A stretch of 64,000 nucleotides of DNA from Geomonas oryzae (GCF_004117875.1 NZ_RAHW01000005.1:399124-463123); one strand, 5' to 3'; positions 43,699 to 55,345 are shown, counted from the stretch's first letter. The notes: generated by a model from the sequence alone, not told the origin. A program made the numbers and translations.

Positions 43699-46560
43699 AT
43701 GATGCAGAGGTTCATACAGAAAAGGGCGCTCGCCCTGCTGGTCATTGTCGCCACGATCGTGTGCGGGCTCATCTTCACCCTCTCCTATGACAAGGCGAAG
43801 GATGCGGCCATCTCCAGGCTGCACGACGAGCAGATGATCCACGCCAGGCAGGCGGCCCAGGGGATCGAGGAATATTTCTCCACCTGGACCGGCATCCTCG
43901 GTTCCCTGGCAAGGATGAAGGAAATCGTCGCCCTCGACGCTCCCGGACGGCAGCAGATGGAGTTCTTCTACGATGCCCACAAGGAGCAGATCCGGTCCTT
44001 CACCCGCGTGGACGAAAACGGGACCATTCTTTTCACCGTTCCGCAGCGGGAATCGGAGGGGCAAAACATCGCGGATCAAAAGCATATCCGCGAACTTTTG
44101 CGCACGCACCAACCGGTGGTGAGCGACGTATTCCGGGCGGTGCAGGGGTACGACGCGGTGGCCCTCCACGTCCCGGTTTTCGACGGGACACGCTTCAAGG
44201 GGAGCATCGCCATCGTCATCAACTTCCAGAACCTGGCGCACCGTTATTTCGACGTCATCAGAACCGGCAAGACCGGGTACGCCTGGGTGATAAGCCGCGA
44301 CGGCACCGAGCTGTACTGCCCGGTTGCCGGTCATAGCGGCAGAAGCGTTTTCGAAAACGCCAAGGAGTCCCCTTCCCGCCAAGCCATGGCTCGGGAGATG
44401 CTGAAGGGGCGCCCCGGCACGGGGAGCTACACCGCCAGAGTCGACGTGCGGGCAAACAAACCGACGAAACAGCTCGCGGTCTACTACCCGGTGGCGCTTG
44501 GCAACACCTTCTGGTCCATCGCGGTCACCTCGTCGGAAAAGGAGATCCTCGCCTCCCTTACCTCGTACCGCAATCGCCTGATCGCGCTGCTCGTTTTCCT
44601 TTTGGCGGCGGGCATCGCCGTCTCCAGCTTCATCGTCCACGCCATGCTGATCTTAAAGGAGGAGGCGGCCCGCAAGGAAGCCGAGGCGGACCTGCGCGCA
44701 AGCGAGCAGAGATACCGCGACCTATTCGAGCACAACCCGGCTCCCATGCTGATCTACGAGCGCGGGAGCATGGAGATGGTCGCGGTGAACGAGGCGTTTA
44801 CCCTCGCCTACGGGTACGCGCGCGAGGAGGCGCTGGCACTCAACCTGACCGACCTCTACCCGGATTACGAGAAGCGCAGGATCACCGATGTCGCCGCGAA
44901 GCTCACCGGGCACACCTACGTAGGGGAGTGGCACCACCGCAAAAAGGACGGCTCGGTCTTCCCCATCGTGGTCACCTCGCACGACATCGTCTACAAGGGG
45001 CGCACCTGCCGCATCGCCGTCGTCACCGACATCACCGACCGCAAGAAGATGGAGCGGGTCATCGAGGAGGAGTCGAAGCTGAACCGGGTACTCCTCGAGC
45101 AATCGCCCGACGGCATCGTCATCATCGACCCGGAGACGGCGCGTTTTCTAAACTTCAACGGCGCGGTTTGCCGGCAGTTGGGCTACAGCCGTGAGGAGTT
45201 CGCGGAGCTCACCATCTTCGACGTTGAGGCCCAGGAGACGCAGGAGGAGACACGCGGGCGGATAGCGGATATCGTCAGGGAGGGGCGCGGGAGTTTCGAG
45301 ACGGTGCAGCGTACCAAGAGCGGCGAGCTGAGAAATGTCGAGGTCAACGCGCAGATCGTCAACATCCAGGACCGCCGGGTCTACTACTGCATCTGGCGCG
45401 ACGTGACCGAACACAAAAAGCTCGAGGAGCAGCTGAGACAGTCCCAGAAGATGGAATCGGTCGGCAGGCTCGCCGGCGGGGTCGCCCACGACTTCAACAA
45501 CATGTTGGGCGTCATCATCGGCGCCGCCGAGCTTTGCCGGCACCGCATCCCCGACGACGCGCCGGAACAGAAGTTTCTCGACCACATCCTGAAGGCGGCG
45601 CAGCGCTCCAGCGAGATCACGCGGCAGCTGCTCGCCTTCTCGCGCAAGGAGATCGTTTCCCCGAAGCCGGTCAACCTGAACAGCCAGATCCTCGCCGCGG
45701 AGAGCATGCTCTGCCGCCTGATCGGCGAGGACGTGAAGCTCACCTTCAAGCCGGCGACGCCGCTTTGGACCGTCCTCATCGATCCCTCGCAGTTCGACCA
45801 GATCCTCATGAACCTCTCGGCGAATTCCAGGGACGCCATGCCCAACGGCGGCAACCTGAACATCGATACCGCGAACATCCGCCTCAACACGGATTACTGC
45901 CGCCACCACGCCGGCTGCGTCCCGGGCGACTACGTGAAGGTCACCGTAAGCGACACCGGCACCGGGATGGACCGGGAGACGCGGGAGCACATATTCGAGC
46001 CGTTCTTCACGACGAAAGGGGTGGGGGTCGGCACAGGACTCGGGCTCGCCACGGTGTACGGCATCGTCACCCAGAACAACGGGTTCATCAACGTCTACAG
46101 CGAGCCGGGGCAGGGAACCGTGTTCAACATCTACCTGCCGCGTCACCACGAGGAGGCGCGCGAGGAGGAGGTCGATGCCGTCCTGCCGAAAAGCGGCAGC
46201 GGCACCATTTTGCTCGTCGAGGACGAGGAGATGCTCCTTTGCACGACGACGATGATGCTCGAGGAGATGGGGTACAAGGTGATCCAGGCGGGTACGCCGC
46301 AAAGCGCCATCGACATCTGCGTGCAGGGGGATGAGATCGACATGGTCCTGACCGACGTGGTGATGCCGGGGATGAACGGCAGGGAGATGGCCGAACGCAT
46401 CAGGACGGTACGCCCCGGGATGAGGGTGCTCTTCATGTCGGGCTACACCGCCGACATCGTCGCCCAGCGCGGCATCGTGGAGGAAGGGATGCACTACATC
46501 TCGAAGCCGCTGGATTCCAGGCAGCTCCACGAAAAGATCGCCCAGTTGCTCGCGCACTGA
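43699..46560 (+). CDS. Hybrid sensor kinase: Cache-PAS-PAS-HisKA-HATPase-REC
   Basis: A 953-residue inner-membrane kinase. A periplasmic Cache-type sensor (about 30-285) lies between two membrane helices; then two PAS domains (about 335-570), HisKA with the phosphorylated His in GGVAHDFNNMLGVI (about 594), HATPase_c (SDTGTGMDRETREHIFEPFF) and a C-terminal receiver with Asp in MVLTDVVMPGMNG. The Cache domain suggests an extracellular small-molecule ligand. The start is one of two adjacent ATGs; AGGG lies about 10 bases upstream. It converges on the next kinase gene. Confidence 0.92.
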   Translation: MMQRFIQKRALALLVIVATIVCGLIFTLSYDKAKDAAISRLHDEQMIHARQAAQGIEEYFSTWTGILGSLARMKEIVALDAPGRQQMEFFYDAHKEQIRSFTRVDENGTILFTVPQRESEGQNIADQKHIRELLRTHQPVVSDVFRAVQGYDAVALHVPVFDGTRFKGSIAIVINFQNLAHRYFDVIRTGKTGYAWVISRDGTELYCPVAGHSGRSVFENAKESPSRQAMAREMLKGRPGTGSYTARVDVRANKPTKQLAVYYPVALGNTFWSIAVTSSEKEILASLTSYRNRLIALLVFLLAAGIAVSSFIVHAMLILKEEAARKEAEADLRASEQRYRDLFEHNPAPMLIYERGSMEMVAVNEAFTLAYGYAREEALALNLTDLYPDYEKRRITDVAAKLTGHTYVGEWHHRKKDGSVFPIVVTSHDIVYKGRTCRIAVVTDITDRKKMERVIEEESKLNRVLLEQSPDGIVIIDPETARFLNFNGAVCRQLGYSREEFAELTIFDVEAQETQEETRGRIADIVREGRGSFETVQRTKSGELRNVEVNAQIVNIQDRRVYYCIWRDVTEHKKLEEQLRQSQKMESVGRLAGGVAHDFNNMLGVIIGAAELCRHRIPDDAPEQKFLDHILKAAQRSSEITRQLLAFSRKEIVSPKPVNLNSQILAAESMLCRLIGEDVKLTFKPATPLWTVLIDPSQFDQILMNLSANSRDAMPNGGNLNIDTANIRLNTDYCRHHAGCVPGDYVKVTVSDTGTGMDRETREHIFEPFFTTKGVGVGTGLGLATVYGIVTQNNGFINVYSEPGQGTVFNIYLPRHHEEAREEEVDAVLPKSGSGTILLVEDEEMLLCTTTMMLEEMGYKVIQAGTPQSAIDICVQGDEIDMVLTDVVMPGMNGREMAERIRTVRPGMRVLFMSGYTADIVAQRGIVEEGMHYISKPLDSRQLHEKIAQLLAH

Positions 46561-46627
46561 GCCGGCCGCCTCCTTCTTTCCACGGCAGGCGCCGACTGCA
46601 GCGCCTCGGTGAGGTCCTACGGGGACC

Positions 46628-48907
46628 TTATGCGGCCGGCGTCGCGGAACGGTCGAGGATGTCCCGTACCTTCCGCAGCAACTCCGTAGGCTGGACCGGC
46701 TTCATGATGAGCTCGACATCCTCGGCCATGGCGTCGCGGATGTCGATGAACTCCCTGGTGTAGCCGCTGGTGAACGCCACGCGCATCTCCGGGTCGACCT
46801 TCCTGATCTCCTCACAGGCCTCCTTGCCGTTCATCCTGGGCATGATGAGGTCCATAAGCACCAGCGCGATGGTCCCCGGCGGCGTCCCCTGAAACTTCTC
46901 GATGGCATCCGCCCCGTCCTGCGCCAGGATGACCCGATACCCGTGCTCGGTCAGGATGCTGTCCAAGAGCCGGCGCAGTGAAGGCTCGTCCTCCACGACC
47001 ATGATCGTTTCCGTTCCCCGTCCGGGAGCGTCCGGCACGGCGGCGCTTTCCTCGGCAGCCCCTCCCATCCGGTACATCGGCAGGTAGACCCTGAAGGTGG
47101 TCCCCACTTCCGGTTCGCTGTACACGTTGATGAAGCCGTTGTGCTGCTTGATGATGCCGTACACGATGGACATGCCGAGGCCGGTCCCCTTGCCGGGCTC
47201 CTTGGTGGTGAAGAATGGCTCGAATATCCTGGTCCTCGTGGTCTCGTCCATCCCGACCCCGGTGTCCGAGACGGAAACGACCGCGTAAGCCCCCGGCGCC
47301 GGGTGCTCACCGGTCGATGCGCCGCACTCCTCGATCATCTGCCGGCGGGTCTCGATGGTCACCACGCCCCCCCCCGGCATGGCGTCGCGGGCGTTGGTGA
47401 CCAGGTTCATCAGGACCTGTTCGATCTGGCCGCTGTCGACCCTGACCGGCAGCGGCTCCGCGCTTACCGCCGATCTCAACTGGACATCCTCCCCGATGAC
47501 CCGCGCCAGGAACTTCTGCACCTGCAGGATGATGTCGTTCAGGTTGGCGGGCTGCAGCCTCATCACCTGCTTGCGGCTGAAGGCGAGCAGGCTCGAGGTG
47601 AGCTGGGCGGCCCGGTCGGCGTACTCGAGGATGTGGTCGACCTTCTCCTTCTGCTCGGGGGCAAGGAGGCCGTCCCCTTTCAGCATGGCGCCGTACCCCA
47701 TGATGACCATGAGGATGTTGTTGAAATCGTGGGCCACGCCCCCCGCGAGCTGCCCGATCGCCTCCATCTTCTGCGATTGCAGCAGCTGCTCCTCCAGGCG
47801 GTGCCGCTCCGTTATGTCTTCCTTGATGGTCACGTAGTGGGTGACGACCCCGTCTCTGGTGCGGACCGGCGAAACGGTGACGCGCGTCCAGAGAAGCCGG
47901 CCGTCCTTGGTGCGGCTCGGCATCTCTCCCTGCCAGACCGCCCCTGAGGTGATGCAATCCCAGAGGGTCTTGTGGTCCGCCTCCTGAGCCTGCTCCGAAA
48001 GCAGGAGATCCGCCTGCTTGCCTACCATCTCCTCCGCCGTGTAGCCGCTCATCCGGGTGAAGCTCGGGTTCACGAACTCGACGATCCCGTTCTTCGCCGT
48101 GATGCGGATGGAAAGCGGGCTCTGCTCCACGACGTGATACAGCTTGAGGACCAGTTCCTCGGTCTGCCGCCGCTCCGTGAGGTCGTCCACGAGGGTGATC
48201 AGGTAATCCGGCTTTCCATGACCGTCCAGCGAAACCGAGGAGGTGAGCCGGCTCCAGCGCTCCCCCTGCGGCGTCGCCACCGGGGCCTCCCTGACCACGA
48301 GCTGCCCGGGGTGGCCGAGCGGCTCGGTCGGGTCGAAGCCGGGCAACCAGTCGCCAAGCGGCGTTCCCAGGAGTTCCGCTTCCGTCGTTCCCAGGAATTC
48401 CTGCAGCTTGCCGTTCGCCCGCAGGATGCGCCCCCCAAGTTCGAGGTGCGCAAGCCCGAGCCCCGCCTGCTCGAAGGTGCTCCTAAAGCGCCGCTCGCTC
48501 TCCACCAGCCGGCGCTGCGTCATGATCGATTCCAGCGCGTTGGAGAGCGTCAGTCGGATCTCGGTCTCGTTCCACGGTTTCTTGAAGTAGTAGTAGATCT
48601 GGCTGCGGTTGATGGCGTTGATGACGGCGTCGATATCCGAATACCCGGTGAGGATCATGCGGATGCAGTCCGGATAGATCGCCGCGACCTTCTCCAGGAA
48701 CTCGGTCCCCGTCATGCCGGGCATGCGCTGGTCGGAAACCACAAGGGGGATGTCGTGCCCGGAAAGAAGCGCGAAAGCCTCGTCGGTGGTCTCGGCGACG
48801 AACACCTCGTAGGTGTCGCGCAAAAGCGCACGCAGCGCCACGAGATTCGGCCGCTCGTCGTCGACGTAGAGGAGTCTCGGTTTGGCTGCGGGAGTTTTTT
48901 CGCTCAT
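46628..48907 (-). CDS. Hybrid sensor kinase: REC-PAS-PAS-HisKA-HATPase-REC
   Basis: A 759-residue cytoplasmic kinase with a receiver at each end. The first receiver's Asp is in IPLVVSDQRMPGMTG; two PAS domains (about 140-375) follow; the phospho-His is in GGVAHDFNNILMVIMG; the last receiver's Asp is in IALVLMDLIMPRMNGKEA. No membrane helix. It begins 13 bases after the stop of the REC-HisKA gene and is co-transcribed with it and the extracellular-binding kinase. It probably receives phosphate from a neighbour and passes it on. Confidence 0.92.
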   Translation of the reverse strand: MSEKTPAAKPRLLYVDDERPNLVALRALLRDTYEVFVAETTDEAFALLSGHDIPLVVSDQRMPGMTGTEFLEKVAAIYPDCIRMILTGYSDIDAVINAINRSQIYYYFKKPWNETEIRLTLSNALESIMTQRRLVESERRFRSTFEQAGLGLAHLELGGRILRANGKLQEFLGTTEAELLGTPLGDWLPGFDPTEPLGHPGQLVVREAPVATPQGERWSRLTSSVSLDGHGKPDYLITLVDDLTERRQTEELVLKLYHVVEQSPLSIRITAKNGIVEFVNPSFTRMSGYTAEEMVGKQADLLLSEQAQEADHKTLWDCITSGAVWQGEMPSRTKDGRLLWTRVTVSPVRTRDGVVTHYVTIKEDITERHRLEEQLLQSQKMEAIGQLAGGVAHDFNNILMVIMGYGAMLKGDGLLAPEQKEKVDHILEYADRAAQLTSSLLAFSRKQVMRLQPANLNDIILQVQKFLARVIGEDVQLRSAVSAEPLPVRVDSGQIEQVLMNLVTNARDAMPGGGVVTIETRRQMIEECGASTGEHPAPGAYAVVSVSDTGVGMDETTRTRIFEPFFTTKEPGKGTGLGMSIVYGIIKQHNGFINVYSEPEVGTTFRVYLPMYRMGGAAEESAAVPDAPGRGTETIMVVEDEPSLRRLLDSILTEHGYRVILAQDGADAIEKFQGTPPGTIALVLMDLIMPRMNGKEACEEIRKVDPEMRVAFTSGYTREFIDIRDAMAEDVELIMKPVQPTELLRKVRDILDRSATPAA

Positions 48908-48920
48908 GGCGGCTCCTTTC

Positions 48921-50183
48921 TCAGGTTTCGAGCTGCGGCAGGACCACGCGGAACAGGCTCCCCTGCCCGACGCGGCTCTCCACCTCGATGACGCCCTGGT
49001 GGTCGCGGACGATGCCGTGCGAGATGGAAAGCCCGAGGCCGACCCCCTTGCCGACTTCCTTGGTGGTGAAGAAAGGTTCGAACAGGTGCTTCAGCACCTC
49101 GTCCGTCATGCCCACGCCGCCGTCCGCGATCTCCACGACGGCGCAGTGCCGTCCCTCGCGCTCCGCCATCCGGGTGCTGACGCGGATCCACTCGTCACCT
49201 GCCGCAGGCTTGGCAAGGACGGCATCGACCGCGTTCCCCAAAAGGTTCATGAACACCTGGTTCAGCCTGCCCGGCTGGCACAGCCAGGGAGGAAGCTCTC
49301 CGTAGTGCCGCTCGATCCGGACGCGGTCCTTGTAGCTGCCGTTCAAGAGCAAGAGGGCGGCGTCGAGGCACTCGTGCAGGTTCACGCTCTTTCGCTCCGC
49401 CTCGTCCAGACGGGAGAAGATCCTCAGGCTGCTCACGATCTCGGCGGCGCGATTCGCGCCGTAACAGGCGTTGTTCACGAGCTCGTTCATGCTCTCGCGC
49501 AGCTCGCCCAACTCGTTTTCCCGGCACCATGCCTCGATGCGTCCGATCACCTCATCGCATACCCCGCCCGGCAGCGCCTGGCAGAGCGTCATCAACTCGT
49601 CGATCGGCGCCACGGTCTTTTTCAGCCCCTGTACGCTGGCGGCGATGAAGTTGAGGGGGTTGTTGAGCTCGTGAGCGACCCCCGCGGTCAGAAGCCCCAG
49701 GGCCGCCATCTTCTCCGACTGCACCAGTTGCACCTGGGCGCGGGTCAGGTTCTCCAGCGTCCGCGCGAGTTCGGCGTTTTGCCGTTGCAGTGCGCCGCGC
49801 ACCCGGGAGAGCTCTAGATGGGTCTCCACCCGGGCGAGCACTTCCTGCGCCTGGAACGGCTTGGTCACGTAATCCACGCCCCCCTCGTCGAAGGCGCGCA
49901 GCTTGTCCTCGGTCTCCACCGCAGCGGAGACGAAGATCACCGGGATGCAGGCGAGTGCGGGGTCGCCTTTCAGCGCGCGGCACACCTCGAAACCGTTCAT
50001 CTCCGGCATGTTGATGTCGAGCATGACCAGGTCCGGGGGCTGCAGCCGCGCCGCCTTGAGCGCCATGGGACCGTTGATGGCGCCCCGCACCTCGTACCCC
50101 TTCTCCTTCAGGATCGACTCCAGCAGCTGCAGGTTGGCCGGGGTGTCGTCGACGATCAGGATCATTGACGTTTTTTCCGTCAT
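48921..50183 (-). CDS. Receiver-histidine kinase (REC-HisKA-HATPase)
   Basis: A 420-residue soluble protein. The receiver (1-125) has Asp in [16 protein letters not shown]; a coiled-coil linker leads to a HisKA domain with [17 protein letters not shown] and an HATPase domain with [21 protein letters not shown]. The order receiver then kinase is typical of relay kinases that act under another kinase. Its start overlaps the stop of the upstream kinase (ATGA, 50183-50180). Confidence 0.92.
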   Translation of the reverse strand: MTEKTSMILIVDDTPANLQLLESILKEKGYEVRGAINGPMALKAARLQPPDLVMLDINMPEMNGFEVCRALKGDPALACIPVIFVSAAVETEDKLRAFDEGGVDYVTKPFQAQEVLARVETHLELSRVRGALQRQNAELARTLENLTRAQVQLVQSEKMAALGLLTAGVAHELNNPLNFIAASVQGLKKTVAPIDELMTLCQALPGGVCDEVIGRIEAWCRENELGELRESMNELVNNACYGANRAAEIVSSLRIFSRLDEAERKSVNLHECLDAALLLLNGSYKDRVRIERHYGELPPWLCQPGRLNQVFMNLLGNAVDAVLAKPAAGDEWIRVSTRMAEREGRHCAVVEIADGGVGMTDEVLKHLFEPFFTTKEVGKGVGLGLSISHGIVRDHQGVIEVESRVGQGSLFRVVLPQLET

Positions 50184-52696
50184 ACCGTGTCCGCCTCCCT
50201 ACCCTCCGCCGCAGGCTCCCCCCCCTGCACCGGCGTTTGCTGGAGCACCTCCTCGATCAGATCGAAACGGTACCCTTCCGCATGGTCGCGCAGGCGGTCG
50301 GCCACCCCGGGGGCGCTCTCGCCGATGCTGCCGAGCAGGGAAAGGATGCGTCCGCGGTCCAGCTCCCGCGCAGCTGCTATCAGTTCGGAGCGCACCTCCT
50401 GCGGCAGGAGCGCCACCGCCTCGGCCATCCCCGCATCGGACAAGGCGTCTTCCCCGCTTGCGACCGGGGCGCCCTCCTCGTCTTCGTACTCGAACTCGAC
50501 CGGAAGCAGCCGGGCCAGCTTCTCGAAAAGCTCCTCCTCGCGAAACGGCTTGCGCAGGAAATCATCGCCCCCCGCCGCCATGACTTCACGCAACTGATCC
50601 TCGAAGACGCTGGCCGAAACGGCTATGATGGGGACTTTCCTCCCCTCGGGCAGCGCACGTATGCGCCTGGTCGCCTCGCGCCCGTCCATGACCGGCATCA
50701 CCACGTCCATGAAAACGAGGTCCGGCATACGGGAGGCGAAAGCTTCGATGCCGCTTTGTCCGTCCTTCGCCTCGATGACGCTGAACCCCACCGGGGTGAG
50801 CATCTTCACCAGGATCTCCCGGTTCGTGTCGCGGTCGTCCACCACCAAAAGCTGCCAGTTCCGCTGTCCCGGCCTCAGGCGCAGCACCCGGCGCGGCTGC
50901 CCGGCAGGAACCGGAGCAGGCGCCTGCTCCGCCTCGACTACGGGAAGGGTCACGCGGAAACATGCGCCATGCCCCGGCTCGCTGGAAACCGACAGATCCC
51001 CCCCCATGAGCCGGGCGTACTCGCGGCTGATCGGGAGCCCGAGTCCGGTCCCTCCCTGGGTCCTTCGGCCGACGTCCGCCTGCTCGAAGAGGCCGAAGAC
51101 GTGCTGGATGTCCTCCGGCGCCACGCCGGGGCCGGTATCCTCCACCTCCACTTCCACGAACGGGCGGCCGTCACGCATCTCCCCCCGCGCGCGCAGCGCG
51201 ACCCATCCCTGGTCGGTGAACTTCACCGCGTTTCCCACCAGGTTGATGACGATCTGGCGCAGCTTCCCCGCATCCCCAAGCACGTAGCGCGGCGTATCCG
51301 GACGGACCTCGAGGATGAGCTGCAAATCCTTGGAAGCCGCCTTGGGAGAGAAAACCTCCACCACGTCCTGCAGCACTCCGTGCAGATCGAAAGGGAGCGC
51401 TTCGACGCTCATGCGCCCCGATTCGATCTTGGCCATGTCGAGCACGTCGTTGATCAGGGCCAGGAGGTGTTCGCCGGAGCGGTTGACCGTCCTCAGGTTG
51501 CGCCGGTTCGCCGGCGAGAGGTTCGGGTCGTGCAGTACGATCTGGCTGAACCCGAGCACCGCGTTCAGCGGGGTTCTGATTTCATGGCTCATGTTGGCGA
51601 GGAACAGCGACTTCGCGCGGTTGGCGGCCTCGGCCCCCTCCTTGGCACGGGCCAGTTCGTCCAGGGCGTTACACAGCTGCTGGTTCGCCTGCCGCAAGGA
51701 ACCGGTACGCTCGTCGATGCGTTGCTCCATCTCCCGGTTGATCTGTTGCAACTCCCTGGTCCGTACGTTCACCTGCTGCTTCAGGACGACCCCGCCGATC
51801 AGGCTCATGACGAGGAGCCCCCCCAGCGTCCCCCCGAGGATCTTCAGCCATGCAGGCATGTTCAAGCTCACCTCTTCCGAGGTCCACCGCTTCAGCGTCG
51901 CGTAGTACGCGGACTGGGGATCCTTTTTCATCGCGGTGAGGTGGCCGTCGATGACCTCCAAAAGCTGCAGCGGCCCGGCGGCGTCCTTTCGTGCCGCGAA
52001 GCAGTAGGGAGCCGGATCGAACATGATCGGGGTATCCTCCAAACCCGATTTCCTGGCGAACATCAACCCGTAATAGCGGTTGGTCACCCCGGCATCGACC
52101 TTGCCCGAGGCGATCATCTCGAATTCCGTCTTGTAGTTCGAGACCGGCACCTGGGTTATCTTCAAGCCGAAGCTCTTCGCCTGCCGGTCCAGGGTCTCCA
52201 GCTGGATGGTCTTCTCAAGGCCCGCCACACGCTTGCCGTTTAAGTCCAGTATCGACTGGATGCCGCTTCCCTTCCTGGCATAGACCTGCGACCAGCCCGA
52301 AAGGACAGCTACCTTGTTGAAGGAATAAACCTTCTCGCGCTCCGCCGTATATGCGACATCAGGCATCAGGTCTATCTCGCCGTTTTGCAGGCGCTCCAAC
52401 CCCTGGCTCCAGGTCCCGGTCACGTACTGCAGCTGCCACCCTTCCCTTGCGGCTATGTGCTCGATGATGTCGACGAAGATCCCCGCAGGCTTTCCGGCGG
52501 CCGAGACGAAAATCTTCGGGGGGTTGTCGTAGATGCCGACGGAGACGGTTCTGGAAGAGGCGAGGACGGCGGTGGGGGCAAGGCATGTCAGCAGAAAAAC
52601 GGCGGAGAAGAAAAGGAGGGGACAAAAGAAGCGGACGAAGCAGGCAAAGGACGAAGGCAGGTGTGCCTGATCATGCCGGGATCCCGTCGAGTTCAT
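50180..52696 (-). CDS. Hybrid sensor kinase with periplasmic amino-acid-binding domain
   Basis: An 838-residue protein. After a signal-anchor, residues about 45-270 form a bacterial extracellular solute-binding family 3 domain ([19 protein letters not shown]..., [18 protein letters not shown]). A membrane helix (about 285-310), a coiled coil, HisKA ([19 protein letters not shown]), HATPase, a receiver ([16 protein letters not shown]) and a C-terminal helical Hpt-like segment follow. This BvgS-type layout senses a small molecule directly. The ATG at 52696 has GAGGTTACCC; one four codons earlier is less well placed. Confidence 0.9.
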   Translation of the reverse strand: MNSTGSRHDQAHLPSSFACFVRFFCPLLFFSAVFLLTCLAPTAVLASSRTVSVGIYDNPPKIFVSAAGKPAGIFVDIIEHIAAREGWQLQYVTGTWSQGLERLQNGEIDLMPDVAYTAEREKVYSFNKVAVLSGWSQVYARKGSGIQSILDLNGKRVAGLEKTIQLETLDRQAKSFGLKITQVPVSNYKTEFEMIASGKVDAGVTNRYYGLMFARKSGLEDTPIMFDPAPYCFAARKDAAGPLQLLEVIDGHLTAMKKDPQSAYYATLKRWTSEEVSLNMPAWLKILGGTLGGLLVMSLIGGVVLKQQVNVRTRELQQINREMEQRIDERTGSLRQANQQLCNALDELARAKEGAEAANRAKSLFLANMSHEIRTPLNAVLGFSQIVLHDPNLSPANRRNLRTVNRSGEHLLALINDVLDMAKIESGRMSVEALPFDLHGVLQDVVEVFSPKAASKDLQLILEVRPDTPRYVLGDAGKLRQIVINLVGNAVKFTDQGWVALRARGEMRDGRPFVEVEVEDTGPGVAPEDIQHVFGLFEQADVGRRTQGGTGLGLPISREYARLMGGDLSVSSEPGHGACFRVTLPVVEAEQAPAPVPAGQPRRVLRLRPGQRNWQLLVVDDRDTNREILVKMLTPVGFSVIEAKDGQSGIEAFASRMPDLVFMDVVMPVMDGREATRRIRALPEGRKVPIIAVSASVFEDQLREVMAAGGDDFLRKPFREEELFEKLARLLPVEFEYEDEEGAPVASGEDALSDAGMAEAVALLPQEVRSELIAAARELDRGRILSLLGSIGESAPGVADRLRDHAEGYRFDLIEEVLQQTPVQGGEPAAEGREADTV

Positions 52697-52823
52697 GGGT
52701 AACCTCATAGCAGCACAGTTTCCGAAGTCTGCCGCAAGACAGCCCGCACATCGTTCGGGCAGCTACTTTGACAGTACTTCCTGTGACAACACAGTTCCGC
52801 AGCCTCTCTGTTAAAGAGCCGCT

Positions 52824-52852
52824 AATATAGTGCAATCCGCGGGACAATACAA
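52824..52852 (-). promoter_or_regulatory. Sigma-70 type promoter for the three-kinase operon
   Basis: On the minus strand -35 TTGTAT (52852-52847), 17-base spacer, -10 TATATT (52829-52824). It would start transcription about 120 bases before the solute-binding kinase gene. Confidence 0.5.
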
Positions 52853-52911
52853 TCAAGTCGGCATTGCGATAAACGCAGGTAAAGATTCGATTTCCCTTAC
52901 AGGGGCCCGAT

Positions 52912-55071
52912 CTAAAGCAGGGACTCCAGCACTGACGCCATCGCCTGGGCGTCGAAAGGCTTGTGCAGGGCCTTCAGGAAACCGTAGTCGCGGAAGTTCG
53001 CCATGACCGGGTCGTTGGAGTAGCCGCTCATCACGACGAGGCGCGCTTTCGGATCGAGGGAGAGGATCTGCTGCGCCGCATCCTTTCCCCCCATCCCCCC
53101 GGGTATGGTGAGATCCACCAGCACCGCCGAGAAGGGCGCTCCCTCCTGCAGCGCCTCCCGGTACAATTGCACCGCGTCGCCGCCGTCGGCGCAGGTCACC
53201 ACCCGGTGTCCCAGGTGCCCGAGCACCCCCGCCGCCAGCTGCCGGATCACCTCCTCGTCGTCCATGACCAGCAGGGAGAGCCCGGTGGGAGACTCCTGGC
53301 TGATGCGCGTCACCTCGGGTGCATGTTCCTCACCGCTCGCCCCCAATGATGGGAGGTAGACGGTGAAGGTCGTACCGTCCCCTTTTTGAGAATCGACGCT
53401 CACGCTGCCGCCGTGTCTTTTGACGATGGAGTAGACCGAGGCGAGACCCAGCCCCTTCCCCTGCGGCTTGGTGGTGAAGTAGGGATCGAAAACCTTCTTG
53501 AGGTCCTCCTGCGGGATGCCGCCACCCTCGTCGGAGAACGCGACGCTCACGTACGGTCCGGGGGGGAGCTTCTGCCAGTTGTTCGCCTCGAGAAGGTGGT
53601 CGCGAGCGGTGATGACGAGCAGTCCCCCCTCGGGCATCGCCTGCACCGCGTTCATGATGATGTTGCTGAAGGCCTGGCACATCTGTCCCGCATCGGCCTC
53701 CACAGCGCTCAGCGATGCCGGGACGTCCACGATCCCCTTCACGGTGGAACCGCTCAGGGTGAGCGAGACGGCCTCGTCCACCAGCACGCCGACCGAGGTG
53801 ACCGCCCGGACCGGCGCTCCGCCGCGCGCGAAGGTGAGCAGTTGCTTGGCCAGGTCTCCCGCGCGCAGCGACGCGCGTTCCGCCGCCTCCAAAAGAGGCT
53901 GGGAGCGGTGCTCCGGCTCCAGTTGCATCCTCGCAAAGGAGAGGTTTCCCATGATGCCGGTCAGGATGTTGTTGAAATCGTGCGCGATGCCGCCGGCCAG
54001 GATGCCGAGAGACTCCAGCTTCTCCATCTTTAGCCGCTCGTCCTCCATCGCCTTCAGCGCTTGCTCCGCCTCCCTGCTGCGGTCCCACTCGCGGTTGAAA
54101 ACCTGCGTGAGTGTCGTCGTCATGATCATGAAGACCAGCACGAAGAGTACCCCGCGATAGAGGTCGTTGTACCAGTTGGCAAGGTAATCGGCCGTGGACA
54201 TGGCGACGAAGACGTAGAGCGGCTGCGGCAGCGCTATCTTCCGGAAGGAGAAGACCCGCTCCACCCCGTCCACGCTGCTCTTCGTGCGGTAGGTTCCCAT
54301 GCTCTCGCCTTTGGCGAGCAAAGACCTGAACCGGCTGGAAGTGACCTTGATCTCCGAGCCCCCGGGGGAGCGGTTCAATTTCGGGTAGCGCGCCACGACG
54401 CTCAAGTCCGACGCCACCAGCGACAACAACCCCTGCTTGCCGATGTTGAGCTTGGAGAAAGTATGGGACAGGTAGTCGAGGGTCACCCCGGCGTAGGCTA
54501 AGCCCGCAAAGGAACCGTCCGGAGCGTTCACGCGCCTGGCAAGGACGATCATCCACTTACCGGAGATGCCGCCGATGAGCGGCTTCGAGATGACGAGCCC
54601 CGCGCCGGGGGTGTCGCGCAGGTATATGAAGTAGTCGCGATGGGCGAGGCTCTTCGTGGTTGCCGGCGTGACATCCGGGCCGTATAACGCGACCCCCGCC
54701 ACATCGGTCGCCCTGAGCGAGACCAGCTCCGGGAGCCGGGCCTGCTGTCGAATTATGAAGCGGCTGAGGGCTGCGGAGTCCACCCGCCCGGCGCCGAGCT
54801 GCCGTTCGTACTCGTCGCAGACCGCCTGCAAGGATATGTCTATCTTGGAGAAGATGCCCGATATGTTCTCGTCGAGCACCCTGGCAAGGTTCTGCGTCGT
54901 GACGCTAGCCCGCTCCGTGTACACGTCCCGGCTTTTCATCAAGGCGAGCGAGACCATCCCGGCAACGACTATGTTCAGCACCACCACCCCGGCGAAGAGG
55001 TGCCTTTTCAGAACATTGACCGATCTGCCGAGTGCTGTGTCAGTCTTAGCTTTTCCCTTTGCCATAAACAT
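52912..55071 (-). CDS. Hybrid sensor kinase: Cache-HisKA-HATPase-REC
   Basis: A 719-residue membrane kinase. Helix 1 (about 25-47) and helix 2 (about 305-325) frame a double-Cache sensor domain. HisKA carries GGIAHDFNNILTGIMGNL, HATPase has AFSDEGGGIPQEDLKKVFDP, and the receiver has Asp in FSAVLVDLTIPGGMGG. No clear ribosome site stands before the ATG at 55071; the Met two codons later is an alternative. A 215-base gap with a promoter separates it from the next kinase, so it may be a separate transcript. Confidence 0.88.
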   Translation of the reverse strand: MFMAKGKAKTDTALGRSVNVLKRHLFAGVVVLNIVVAGMVSLALMKSRDVYTERASVTTQNLARVLDENISGIFSKIDISLQAVCDEYERQLGAGRVDSAALSRFIIRQQARLPELVSLRATDVAGVALYGPDVTPATTKSLAHRDYFIYLRDTPGAGLVISKPLIGGISGKWMIVLARRVNAPDGSFAGLAYAGVTLDYLSHTFSKLNIGKQGLLSLVASDLSVVARYPKLNRSPGGSEIKVTSSRFRSLLAKGESMGTYRTKSSVDGVERVFSFRKIALPQPLYVFVAMSTADYLANWYNDLYRGVLFVLVFMIMTTTLTQVFNREWDRSREAEQALKAMEDERLKMEKLESLGILAGGIAHDFNNILTGIMGNLSFARMQLEPEHRSQPLLEAAERASLRAGDLAKQLLTFARGGAPVRAVTSVGVLVDEAVSLTLSGSTVKGIVDVPASLSAVEADAGQMCQAFSNIIMNAVQAMPEGGLLVITARDHLLEANNWQKLPPGPYVSVAFSDEGGGIPQEDLKKVFDPYFTTKPQGKGLGLASVYSIVKRHGGSVSVDSQKGDGTTFTVYLPSLGASGEEHAPEVTRISQESPTGLSLLVMDDEEVIRQLAAGVLGHLGHRVVTCADGGDAVQLYREALQEGAPFSAVLVDLTIPGGMGGKDAAQQILSLDPKARLVVMSGYSNDPVMANFRDYGFLKALHKPFDAQAMASVLESLL

Positions 55072-55345
55072 GGAGGCGGATGTCAGCTCCTATGAGATTG
55101 GTTTTGTATATGTTCCAGACAGTTTGCTTCATTTTGCCAGTATGGCAATAGCTGTAACTAAAATAATCGGGTAAAGCATCAGCCGATAGTATGTCGATGC
55201 GGTTTAAGAAAGCATGCAGAGGTAAAACATCTGACATGTCGGCGTCGGGGTGCAAAACCTTTGATTGAGGTAGCTGCACTCCGGGAAAGGACTGCTATAT
55301 TGAGTAAGGTTTTTTTAATCCTGGTTCCCGCAGACATGAGGCTGC

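Noticed and set aside
46608..46627. Hairpin AGGTCC/GGACCT between convergent kinase genes
   Set aside because: Short stem and no T-run, so I do not call it a terminator.
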